A stretch of DNA of 16,298 nucleotides from Schaedlerella sp. (GCA_020024595.1 JAHHTO010000039.1:1-16298), one strand, 5' to 3'; positions 8,101 to 14,005 are shown, counted from the first letter of the stretch. Numbers and translations are program-made. Notes: a model not told the origin generated them from the letters alone.

Positions 8101-8547
8101 GTGAATACCTACGAAACAATCAATGATGTTTTAGTTCATCTTTTTAATAAAATATGGGAGTTGGAAGAAAAAGCCATTATTACAGAAGAATATAAAGATA
8201 TTACAAACAATGATATGCATATTATTGAAGCTGTTGGACTTGGAAACGGAAACACAATGTCCTCCATTGCAAAAAAGTTAAATGTGACAGCAGGAACACT
8301 GACTACATCAATGAACAGACTTGTCAGACTGAGATATGTAGTCCGTCAACGAAGTGAAGAAGACAGGAGAGTGGTACTTATCAGTTTAACAGAAAAAGGG
8401 GAACGTGCTTTCCGGCATCATGCCGACTTTCATGCTCAAATGACAGATGCAGTAATCAAGGCCTTAGGTCCTGAAGAACTTCCCGTTCTATTGAAAATGC
8501 TGAGTAGTTTGTCAAAGTTTTTTCGGAATTACCATGAAAACAGTTGA
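8101..8547 (+). CDS. MarR-family regulator, FabT-like
   Basis: This is a 148-residue winged-helix protein with the MarR layout. An N-terminal dimerisation helix (about 1-30) is followed by a helix-turn-helix around 52-75 (MSSIAKKLNVTAGTLTTSMNRL) and a wing with the family signature SEEDRRVVLISLT (85-97), then C-terminal dimerisation helices. The start is taken as GTG 8101, because AAAGGAG at 8088-8094 stands 6 nt before it; the upstream ATG at 8050 lies within the promoter region. Its place next to a complete FAS operon, its size and its family suggest the role of FabT, which represses fatty-acid genes when bound to long-chain acyl-ACP. That role is inferred. In streptococci fabT lies near the front of the cluster; here the gene is at the tail, so a second regulator upstream is possible. 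Confidence 0.82.
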   Translation: MNTYETINDVLVHLFNKIWELEEKAIITEEYKDITNNDMHIIEAVGLGNGNTMSSIAKKLNVTAGTLTTSMNRLVRLRYVVRQRSEEDRRVVLISLTEKGERAFRHHADFHAQMTDAVIKALGPEELPVLLKMLSSLSKFFRNYHENS

Positions 8548-8567
8548 TTTTAAGATCAACTGTTTTT
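8537..8567 (+). terminator. Rho-independent terminator of the FAS/marR unit
   Basis: A perfect 12-bp inverted repeat, AAAACAGTTGAT (8537-8548) and ATCAACTGTTTT (8555-8566), has a 6-nt loop and a T-run to 8567. The stop codon of the regulator (8545-8547) lies inside the left arm. This probably ends the whole fatty-acid transcription unit. Confidence 0.88.
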
Positions 8568-8681
8568 ATATATATAAACAGTAAATTAGCTAAAATACTT
8601 ATTTTACTTGGTCTTAAAGTATTTATATAAATACGAGAGACATTTGAAAAGATAATCAGAAATTCAGTCTATGTTTTATTT

Positions 8682-8711
8682 AAAAAATACCGTCCAACAA
8701 TGTGGACGGTA
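8682..8711 (-). terminator. Rho-independent terminator of lexA
   Basis: On the minus strand, TACCGTCCA and TGGACGGTA (8703-8711 and 8688-8696) form a 9-bp GC-rich stem with a 6-nt loop, followed by six T residues (8687 down to 8682). It begins 12 nt after the lexA stop. Confidence 0.88.
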
Positions 8712-8722
8712 CGAACTGATTC

Positions 8723-9340
8723 CTATTTGAAAAAGCGGAAAACACCGATCACTTTCCCTAATATTGTGACATCTATCACGATAATCGGATCCATGAAATC
8801 ATTCTCCGGCTGGAGACGAATAACACCTTCTTCTTTATAGAAAGTCTTAACTGTTGCACCATCCTCAATCAAAGCGACAACCATATCTCCATTATCCGCA
8901 GTGCTCTGTTCCTGAACAAGAACGTAATCCCCACTAAAAATTCCTGCATTGATCATACTTTCTCCTTTTACGGTAAGTAAGAAAGTCTGTTTGTTTGGAA
9001 GCATCTCCACAGGAATTGGAAAATAGCTTTCGATATGTTCCTGTGCAAGAAGCGGTTCTCCTGCTGCAACGTATCCAAGCATCGGAACATTGGTCATTTC
9101 ACGCCGTGTGAGATTAAATGTATCATCCAGGATCTCAATTGCACGTGGCTTGGTAGGGTCTCTTCGGATATAGCCGTTCTTTTCTAGTGTTTCCAGATGA
9201 GAGTGAACAGAAGAAGTGGACTTTAAATTCACAGCTTCGCAGATCTCACGAACTGCCGGTGGAAAGCCACGCTCTAAGATCTGTAACTTAATATATTCCA
9301 GAATTTCTTCCTGTTTCTTACTGATTTTACCGTGCGACAT
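8723..9340 (-). CDS. lexA: SOS repressor LexA
   Basis: LexA represses DNA-damage genes and cleaves itself when stimulated by the RecA filament. The 205-residue protein has an N-terminal winged helix-turn-helix (about 5-65, including FPPAVREICEAVNLKSTSSVHSHLE in the usual LexA pattern) and a C-terminal S24 peptidase domain. The scissile bond is Ala93-Gly94 in GYVAAGEP. The catalytic serine is Ser128 (KGESM) and the general-base lysine is Lys165 (GATVKTF); both match the family. GGGAGG precedes the ATG on the minus strand (complement of ACCTCCC, 9349-9355). The gene is divergent from the LysM gene, and LexA-box-like sequences lie in the shared upstream region, so autoregulation is very likely. 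Confidence 0.97.
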   Translation of the reverse strand: MSHGKISKKQEEILEYIKLQILERGFPPAVREICEAVNLKSTSSVHSHLETLEKNGYIRRDPTKPRAIEILDDTFNLTRREMTNVPMLGYVAAGEPLLAQEHIESYFPIPVEMLPNKQTFLLTVKGESMINAGIFSGDYVLVQEQSTADNGDMVVALIEDGATVKTFYKEEGVIRLQPENDFMDPIIVIDVTILGKVIGVFRFFK

Positions 9341-9410
9341 AGTGTAGGACCTCCCGTTATCTTTTATATGATTTCATATCATTCATCTTCAATTCTCTTA
9401 ATTTATCTTT

Positions 9411-9439
9411 ATCATATCACATCATATTCTTAAAGGCAA
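9411..9439 (-). promoter_or_regulatory. Probable lexA promoter
   Basis: On the minus strand TTGCCT (9434-9439) and TATGAT (9411-9416) are separated by 17 bp. A degenerate LexA box (9437-9450) overlaps the -35, as expected for an autoregulated promoter. Confidence 0.55.
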
Positions 9440-9450
9440 ACACTTGTTAC
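9437..9450. promoter_or_regulatory. Degenerate LexA box
   Basis: CAAACACTTGTTAC has three mismatches to the ten fixed positions of the Gram-positive box CGAAC-N4-GTTCG. It keeps the AAC/GTT core, overlaps the likely lexA -35, and shares one base with the next box. Confidence 0.4.
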
Positions 9451-9463
9451 GAAAATATGTTCG
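9450..9463. promoter_or_regulatory. LexA box (SOS operator)
   Basis: CGAAAATATGTTCG differs from CGAAC-N4-GTTCG at one fixed position. It lies in the lexA/LysM divergent region, just upstream of the likely lexA -35. Confidence 0.85.
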
Positions 9464-9482
9464 ATTATTTAAAGAAAGTGTA

Positions 9483-9511
9483 TTGACAAACACCTGTTCG
9501 CATTCTATAAT
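9483..9511 (+). promoter_or_regulatory. Strong SOS promoter of the LysM gene
   Basis: A consensus TTGACA (9483-9488) and a consensus TATAAT (9506-9511) are separated by exactly 17 bp. A LexA box fills most of the spacer, so LexA bound there would block RNA polymerase. Transcription should start near 9518. Confidence 0.9.
9487..9500. promoter_or_regulatory. LexA box within the promoter spacer
   Basis: CAAACACCTGTTCG has one mismatch to CGAAC-N4-GTTCG. It lies between the -35 and -10 of the LysM gene promoter, overlapping the last two bases of the -35. Confidence 0.85.
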
Positions 9512-9522
9512 TCATATATCAG

Positions 9523-9536
9523 AAAACATACGTTCG
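9523..9536. promoter_or_regulatory. LexA box downstream of the transcription start
   Basis: AAAACATACGTTCG has two mismatches to CGAAC-N4-GTTCG, both in the outer left half. It lies just after the predicted start site and before the ribosome binding site. Confidence 0.7.
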
Positions 9537-9555
9537 GTTTGGAGGATGAAATAAT

Positions 9556-9900
9556 ATGAAGGAAATGACAATAAAAACAAAGAGAAAACAGAAGATAAAA
9601 CATTTTAGTGTGTCTGGCATTCTTGCAATTACAGCAGCATTCGTAGTCATCGTCGGCTGCACGATATCGGACAGTTTTCTTTCCCTTGCTCAAGAGGACA
9701 ACGAAATTCAGGGAAAGTTTTATAAGAGTATCACTATTGAAAAAGGAGATACGTTATGGGATATTGCAGAACAATACTTGACAGATGATTACACATCGGT
9801 TCAGGAATATGTATATGCATTAAAGGAAATAAACAATATGAAGAGTGATTTGATTTTTGCCGGAGATAAACTGATTGTTGCATATAATGATCTTTTATAA
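9556..9900 (+). CDS. SOS-controlled membrane-anchored LysM protein (YneA-like)
   Basis: This 114-residue protein has a basic N terminus (KTKRKQKIK), one hydrophobic segment (about 18-38), a short acidic spacer and a LysM domain (about 56-110; ITIEKGDTLWDIAEQYL ... EINNMKSDLIFAGDKLIV). It should be anchored in the membrane with LysM outside, binding peptidoglycan. A Cys35 preceded by Gly could be read as a lipobox, but the residues before it are not typical. Size, layout, divergence from lexA and the LexA-box promoter all match B. subtilis YneA, which halts division after DNA damage. Function as a division inhibitor is inferred from this context, not from clear sequence identity. GGAGGA at 9541-9546 is the ribosome binding site. 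Confidence 0.85.
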   Translation: MKEMTIKTKRKQKIKHFSVSGILAITAAFVVIVGCTISDSFLSLAQEDNEIQGKFYKSITIEKGDTLWDIAEQYLTDDYTSVQEYVYALKEINNMKSDLIFAGDKLIVAYNDLL

Positions 9901-9945
9901 TCATTTTTATTTCATATTTTTCATTGCACACATAATACATCTTGG

Positions 9946-9976
9946 TATCAATATACATCCCTAATATGTATTGATA
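9946..9976. repeat. Imperfect inverted repeat
   Basis: TATCAATATACAT (9946-9958) and ATGTATTGATA (9966-9976) are inverted copies apart from a 2-base TA insertion in the left arm. The sequence is almost all A/T, with no T-tract after it. It could be a protein-binding site or a fold in the 3' end of the LysM transcript. Confidence 0.5.
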
Positions 9977-9991
9977 TATATAAACTCACCC

Positions 9992-10037
9992 AAAGACAAT
10001 GTAGGTTCTTTAAGATAGAATACCTACATTGTCTTTT
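9992..10037 (+). terminator. Hairpin terminator after the LysM gene
   Basis: A perfect 15-bp stem (AAAGACAATGTAGGT, 9992-10006, with its complement at 10022-10036) encloses a 15-nt loop in which TTCT and AGAA can pair further. CTTTTATAT follows. It begins 91 nt after the LysM stop and separates that gene from the recombinase. Confidence 0.75.
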
Positions 10038-10310
10038 ATATCTTATTCCCAATTTGAAATCATAGATATCGTTTTTAGATTATTCATTTCATGTATTTAT
10101 AAAAGAATACGAATATAAGAAGAGTTTATCTGCGTAATACATCTATACGACAAATACTGATTTTTCCAAAAGATATAGACATCAATTCTTACATATGATA
10201 TACTAAGTCATAATCATCAATACATGCATTATATAGCGTTTATTGTGCTTTCGGCTATGTTATTATATGGTATCTATTTTTATAATTATAATAAGAAATG
10301 AGGAATATTT

Positions 10311-11390
10311 ATGTCTAATGAAATAACAGATGCACAGAGAAAAACATATCATGAGCAAGCATACATTGATAACACATTACGCCTTCGCGAAATACTAAAA
10401 ACATTACCGCCATTTGCAAAAGATTATTTCCGAGCGGTTGAACCGACAACCTCTGCACGTACCAGGATTTCTTACGCCTATGACATCCGTGTATTTTTTC
10501 ATTTTTTAATGGGATGTAATCCTGTATATAAGAATTATTCTATCGAAGACTTTCAGGTCTCTGATCTAGAACACCTTGAACCTGTAGATATTGAAGAATA
10601 TCAGGAATATCTCAAAGTATACAACAATCCAGAAGAAAAACAGATAACCAATACAGAAAAGGGACTTTCCCGGAAAATGTCTGCACTTAGGAGCTTTTAT
10701 GGGTATTATTTTAAGCGTCAGGTTATCAAAAAAAATCCAACCTTACTTGTAGACATGCCCAAATTACATGAAAAGGCAATTATCCGGCTGGATTCTGATG
10801 AAGTCGCTTCTCTTTTAGATTATGTGGAGCATGGTGGCGATGAATTGACAGGACAGAAGAAAGTATATTATGAGAAAACAAAAAATCGTGATTTAGCTAT
10901 TCTTACTCTCCTTCTTGGAACAGGTATCCGTGTATCAGAATGTGTCGGTCTAGATATTCAGGATGTTGATTTTAAAAATAATGGGATCAAAGTGACCCGA
11001 AAAGGCGGAAATGAGATGGTTGTATATTTTGGCGAGGAAGCTGAACATGCCTTGAAACAATATCTTTACACAACCCGGAAGACAGTCATTCCACTCTCTG
11101 GCCACGAAAACGCCCTCTTCCTGTCCACTCAAAGAAAACGTATGGGAGTACAAGCCGTAGAAAATATGGTAAAAAAATACGCAAAACAAGTTACACCAAA
11201 TAAGAAAATCACTCCTCACAAGTTGAGAAGTACTTACGGTACAGCACTTTATAAGGAAACCGGTGATATCTATTTAGTCGCAGATGTTCTTGGTCACAAG
11301 GATGTCAATACAACTAAAAAGCATTATGCTGCAATTGATGAAAATCGGCGCAGACAAGCTGCGGGAGCTGTCAAATTACGTAAGCCTTGA
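10311..11390 (+). CDS. Tyrosine recombinase, Xer family (XerS-like length)
   Basis: This 359-residue protein should cut and rejoin DNA through a 3'-phosphotyrosine link. The N-terminal part (about 20-150) is a SAM-like core-binding domain. The catalytic domain keeps the whole active set: Arg207 (GTGIRVSE), Lys231 (TRKGGN), His303 and Arg306 (TPHKLRST), His329 (LGHKDVNTT) and Tyr339 (KKHYA). It is longer than typical XerC/XerD (about 300). Its size, the LPPFAKDYF start, the spacer before KNRDLAILTLLLGTGIRVSE and the VTRKGG motif recall streptococcal XerS, which resolves chromosome dimers alone. No excisionase, phage gene or att repeat lies nearby, so a housekeeping role is likelier than integration. 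AGGA at 10301-10304 precedes the ATG. The XerS assignment is inference. Confidence 0.85.
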   Translation: MSNEITDAQRKTYHEQAYIDNTLRLREILKTLPPFAKDYFRAVEPTTSARTRISYAYDIRVFFHFLMGCNPVYKNYSIEDFQVSDLEHLEPVDIEEYQEYLKVYNNPEEKQITNTEKGLSRKMSALRSFYGYYFKRQVIKKNPTLLVDMPKLHEKAIIRLDSDEVASLLDYVEHGGDELTGQKKVYYEKTKNRDLAILTLLLGTGIRVSECVGLDIQDVDFKNNGIKVTRKGGNEMVVYFGEEAEHALKQYLYTTRKTVIPLSGHENALFLSTQRKRMGVQAVENMVKKYAKQVTPNKKITPHKLRSTYGTALYKETGDIYLVADVLGHKDVNTTKKHYAAIDENRRRQAAGAVKLRKP

Positions 11391-11412
11391 TATTTATTTC
11401 CAAAAATACAGC

Positions 11413-11441
11413 TTGAAATATATGACAAAAAAATATAAAAT
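11413..11441 (+). promoter_or_regulatory. Possible promoter for ttcA
   Basis: TTGAAA (11413-11418) and TAAAAT (11436-11441) are 17 bp apart in the 96-bp gap between the recombinase and ttcA. No terminator is visible in that gap, so read-through from the recombinase is also possible. Confidence 0.4.
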
Positions 11442-11486
11442 AGTACAGACTGTTATAAATCAAATGGACAACGTGAGGGATGAAAT

Positions 11487-12221
11487 ATGCAATTACAACG
11501 ATTATTAAGTTATACAAGAAAAGCCGTCGATGAATATCAGATGATTGAAGAAGGGGATCATATTGCAGTTGGAATTTCCGGTGGAAAAGACAGCCTTACT
11601 TTACTTTATGCACTGCATGGATTAAAGCGCTTTTATCCCAAACACTTTGAATTAAGTGCTATTACCGTAGATTTAGGTTTTGAGGATTTTGACCTGTCGC
11701 CGATTCAGGAACTATGCAAAGAAATGGAAGTTCCATATACGATTGTAAAATCTGATATTTATAATATTCTATTCAATATCAGAAAAGAGTCTAATCCTTG
11801 TTCTTTATGTGCAAAGATGCGAAAGGGTGCATTGAATGAAGCGATCAAACAAGCCGGATGTAACAAAATTGCCTATGCACATCATAAGGATGATATTATA
11901 GAAACTATGCTGCTCTCTCTTATCTTTGAGGGGCGTTTCCACAGTTTCTCCCCCAGAACCTATTTAGACCGTATGGATCTGACAGTCATTCGTCCGATAA
12001 TGTTTGTGGATGAAATGGATGTGATTGGGTTCCAGAATAAATACAATCTTCCGGTAGTCAAGTCCAAATGTCCGGTTGACGGTTACACAAAGCGTCAATA
12101 TGCTAAAAATCTGGTCCGTCAGTTAAATATAGAACATCCAGGAGCCAAAGAAAGAATGTTCCATGCCATTTTAAATGGAAATATTCAAGGGTGGCCGGAG
12201 CGAATTCCTCATATACACTAA
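11487..12221 (+). CDS. ttcA: TtcA-family tRNA thiolase (PP-loop ATPase)
   Basis: TtcA activates tRNA cytidine-32 with ATP and inserts sulfur to give 2-thiocytidine; the family uses an oxygen-sensitive [4Fe-4S] cluster. The 244-residue protein has the PP-loop SGGKDS (31-36), a downstream CSLC pair (Cys105, Cys108), the AYAHHKDDIIETMLL motif (129-143) and a third cysteine, Cys195, in KSKCPVDG. Three cysteines in this arrangement are the Fe-S ligands of E. coli TtcA, which argues against TilS. E. coli TtcA is longer (about 310 residues), so this is a compact version. GAGGGA at 11475-11480 precedes the ATG by 6 nt. The exact tRNA target is not proven by sequence, since other TtcA/TtuA-group thiolases share these motifs. 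Confidence 0.82.
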   Translation: MQLQRLLSYTRKAVDEYQMIEEGDHIAVGISGGKDSLTLLYALHGLKRFYPKHFELSAITVDLGFEDFDLSPIQELCKEMEVPYTIVKSDIYNILFNIRKESNPCSLCAKMRKGALNEAIKQAGCNKIAYAHHKDDIIETMLLSLIFEGRFHSFSPRTYLDRMDLTVIRPIMFVDEMDVIGFQNKYNLPVVKSKCPVDGYTKRQYAKNLVRQLNIEHPGAKERMFHAILNGNIQGWPERIPHIH

Positions 12222-12227
12222 TATGAT

Positions 12228-12278
12228 AAAAACCACATTTTGTTGAAAAGATGTGTTCGCAACAAAATGTGGTTTTTT
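12228..12278. terminator. Bidirectional terminator between ttcA and the kinase-like gene
   Basis: A perfect 18-bp stem (AAAAACCACATTTTGTTG at 12228-12245 with its complement at 12260-12277) has a 14-nt loop. T-runs lie on both sides: 12273-12278 for the + strand, and the complement of 12232-12228 for the minus strand. It starts 7 nt after the ttcA stop and lies 8 nt from the end of the convergent gene, so it can serve both. Confidence 0.9.
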
Positions 12279-12285
12279 GAATATT

Positions 12286-12945
12286 TTAAAAAATCTTAAA
12301 GTTATGATCTGAATCATTCTGAAACTGCTCTTTCATTTGCACATACTGTTCTATCATCTTTGCAGTTCCTTCGATACCAAGTTCAGAACTGCTTAAACAA
12401 AGCTCATAGCTATCTGCATCTGCCCAACGCTTATTTGTATAGTAATTATAATAACTTGCACGCTTCTTATCTGTTTTAATGATCATGTCCTTTGCTTTAT
12501 TATCCGGAAGATTATAAACATTTGCAACCCGCCGGATCCTTGCATTCAGATCAGCATGTATAAATACACTGACTACATTATCATAATTTTCAAGTGCATA
12601 GTCTGCACATCTTCCAACTAAAACACACGGTCCTTCTTCTGCGATCTTCTTGATGGCATCAAATTGAGCAAGAAAAACCTTATGATTAATCGGCATATCT
12701 GTATATGTATTTCCGGTATATCCCATAGAATAAGTATCCATTACAAGTGAATAAAGAAAGCTGTTCGTAGGTTTCTCATCATGTGTTTCAAAGATTTCTT
12801 CACAGATTCCACTTTCCTTTGCTGCCCTTACAAGCATTTCTTTGTCATAAAATTGAATACCAAGGTCTTTGGCAATCTTTTCACCAATATCCCGTCCACC
12901 GCTTGCAAATTGTCGTCCGATTGTAATAATTGTGTTTGTTTTCAT
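12286..12945 (-). CDS. Cytidylate kinase-like family protein
   Basis: This is a 219-residue P-loop protein. The N-terminal TIITIGRQFASGGRDIGEKIA (5-25) is the modified nucleotide-binding loop of the cytidylate-kinase-like family. FYDKEML (32-38), VLVGRCADYAL (108-118) and a lid-like DKKRASYYNYYTNKRWADADSYELCL (159-184) follow in the order of nucleoside monophosphate kinases. The real Cmk is usually beside rpsA/ispH and has a different NMP-binding insert, so the substrate is unknown. The start is ATG at 12945, 8 nt after AGGAGAG; an in-frame GTG at 12954 is too close to that site. The gene seems to have its own promoter, ends at the bidirectional terminator, and lies downstream of rluD on the same strand. 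Confidence 0.8.
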   Translation of the reverse strand: MKTNTIITIGRQFASGGRDIGEKIAKDLGIQFYDKEMLVRAAKESGICEEIFETHDEKPTNSFLYSLVMDTYSMGYTGNTYTDMPINHKVFLAQFDAIKKIAEEGPCVLVGRCADYALENYDNVVSVFIHADLNARIRRVANVYNLPDNKAKDMIIKTDKKRASYYNYYTNKRWADADSYELCLSSSELGIEGTAKMIEQYVQMKEQFQNDSDHNFKIF

Positions 12946-12972
12946 AGCAGTCACTCTCCTTCATCTGGAACA

Positions 12973-12989
12973 CATCTATATTATAGATG
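12973..12989. repeat. Perfect palindrome in the kinase-like gene's leader
   Basis: CATCTATA and TATAGATG are perfect inverted arms around a single T. The element lies between the predicted promoter and the ribosome binding site, so it could be an operator or a short RNA hairpin. Its core also reads TATAAT on the minus strand. Confidence 0.5.
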
Positions 12990-13015
12990 CGTCATACACA
13001 GAATATTATACGTCT

Positions 13016-13044
13016 ATTATATAAGAAAGTTTCATTGATTACAA
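13016..13044 (-). promoter_or_regulatory. Promoter of the cytidylate kinase-like gene
   Basis: On the minus strand TTGTAA (13039-13044) and a perfect TATAAT (13016-13021) are 17 bp apart, just after the rluD stop. The predicted leader is about 65 nt. Confidence 0.6.
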
Positions 13045-13053
13045 GTTCTCCCA

Positions 13054-13965
13054 TTATTTTCTGAGTTTCTCCAGAAGCTTTTGAAAATATTCCGGAAGTG
13101 GAGCATCAAATTCCATATATTCTCCTGTAGAGGGGTGTATGATACCAAGGATTTTTGCATGAAGCGTTTGTCCTTCCAACTTATATGGACATTTTGCGGG
13201 ACCATAGATCTCATCTCCCAAAATCGGATGTCCGATACTTGCCATATGGACACGGATCTGATGAGTACGTCCGGTTTCTAATTGACATTCAATATAGGTA
13301 AAGTTCCCAAAGCGCTCCAGCACTTTATAGTGGGTAACTGCATCACGTCCATTCGATACTTTTGTACTCATCTTCTTGCGTTCTATCGGATGACGTCCGA
13401 TTGGTGCGTCCACAATTCCACTGTCTTCTTTCAAACTTCCATAGACAATTGCATGGTATTTTCGGGTAATTGAATGTATCTTTAGCTGTTCAGCAAGGAT
13501 ACGATGTGACTTATCATTCTTGCATACAAGCAGAGACCCTGTCGTATTCATGTCAATTCTATGCACAATTCCCGGGCGTATGACACCATTGATCTCAGAC
13601 AAATTGCCTTTACAGTGATATAAAATTGCATTGACAAGTGTTCCGCTGCGATGTCCCGGTGCCGGGTGCACCACCATTCCTTTTGGTTTATTCACAACGA
13701 GAATATCATCATCTTCATATAAAATATCCAGTGGGATATTTTCCGGAAGAATATCAAGCATTTCCGGTTCTGGGACTTCAATTTGTACACAATCTCCGAT
13801 TGAAACTTTATAATTTGACTTTACAGCCCTCAGGTTCACAGTTACATTCCCATCTCTGATCAATTTCTGGATATGAGAGCGTGACAATTCCGACATCTGT
13901 TCAGCAAGAAATTTATCCAGACGTTCGACTTTTTCCTGTGCAATAAAAGTTTGACTGTCAGCCAT
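13054..13965 (-). CDS. rluD: RluD-family 23S rRNA pseudouridine synthase
   Basis: RluA/RluD-family enzymes turn chosen uridines of 23S rRNA into pseudouridine. From the ATG at 13965, 7 nt after AAGGAGAG, it has 303 residues; an upstream in-frame ATG at 13989 lacks a good site. An N-terminal S4 RNA-binding domain (about 13-60, RLDKFLAEQMSELSRSHIQKLI) precedes the catalytic domain with YEDDDILVVNKPKGMVVHPAPGH and the active-site HRIDMNTTG (Asp138). LETGRTHQIRVHMASIGHPILGD, near residue 240, is the second family motif. The usual HRLDxxTSG is HRIDMNTTG here, but the catalytic aspartate is intact. It follows lspA by 40 nt, like ylyB in B. subtilis. The S4 domain favours RluD/RluC over RluA; the target uridines are not certain. 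Confidence 0.92.
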   Translation of the reverse strand: MADSQTFIAQEKVERLDKFLAEQMSELSRSHIQKLIRDGNVTVNLRAVKSNYKVSIGDCVQIEVPEPEMLDILPENIPLDILYEDDDILVVNKPKGMVVHPAPGHRSGTLVNAILYHCKGNLSEINGVIRPGIVHRIDMNTTGSLLVCKNDKSHRILAEQLKIHSITRKYHAIVYGSLKEDSGIVDAPIGRHPIERKKMSTKVSNGRDAVTHYKVLERFGNFTYIECQLETGRTHQIRVHMASIGHPILGDEIYGPAKCPYKLEGQTLHAKILGIIHPSTGEYMEFDAPLPEYFQKLLEKLRK

Positions 13966-14005
13966 ATCATCACTCTCCTTTTCAGACAATTCACAAGCAC
14001 AGAAA

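Larger units (their letters stand above)
9901..10310. other. 410-bp AT-rich intergenic gap with inverted repeats
   Basis: I see no credible gene here. The stretch holds an imperfect inverted repeat (9946-9976), a long stable hairpin that probably ends the LysM transcript (9992-10037), and about 270 bp of AT-rich sequence before the recombinase. A TATAAT at 10281-10286 has no good -35 at normal spacing. A T4-CC-A4 motif at 10162-10171 is discussed as a possible recombination-site arm. Confidence 0.6.

Noticed and set aside
7719..8126. 135-codon open frame overlapping the end of accDA and the start of the regulator gene
   Set aside because: It lies in another frame of accDA, has no ribosome binding site or recognisable domain, and overlaps two well-supported genes.
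8591..8624. AT-rich inverted repeats between the marR and lexA terminators
   Set aside because: The arms (AAATACTT/AAGTATTT) are short, almost all A/T and overlap alternative pairings; such matches are expected by chance in this composition.
9586..9663. Lipoprotein signal in the LysM protein
   Set aside because: Cys35 follows Val-Ile-Val-Gly, which does not match the usual lipobox; a simple membrane anchor fits better.
10240..10290. Promoter for the recombinase gene
   Set aside because: TTGTGC at 10243 and TATAAT at 10281 are each promoter-like but too far apart to form one promoter, and neither has a good partner at about 17 bp.
10311..11390. Integrase of a mobile element with attachment sites
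   Set aside because: No direct repeats, tRNA target, excisionase, relaxase or cargo genes are visible, and both sides hold housekeeping genes.
11284..11508. 74-codon open frame bridging the recombinase and ttcA
   Set aside because: It overlaps both genes out of frame and shows no domain or ribosome binding site.
12246..12259. GTTCG in the loop of the ttcA terminator as a LexA half-site
   Set aside because: The matching left half (CGAAC) is absent, and the sequence is the loop of a convergent terminator.
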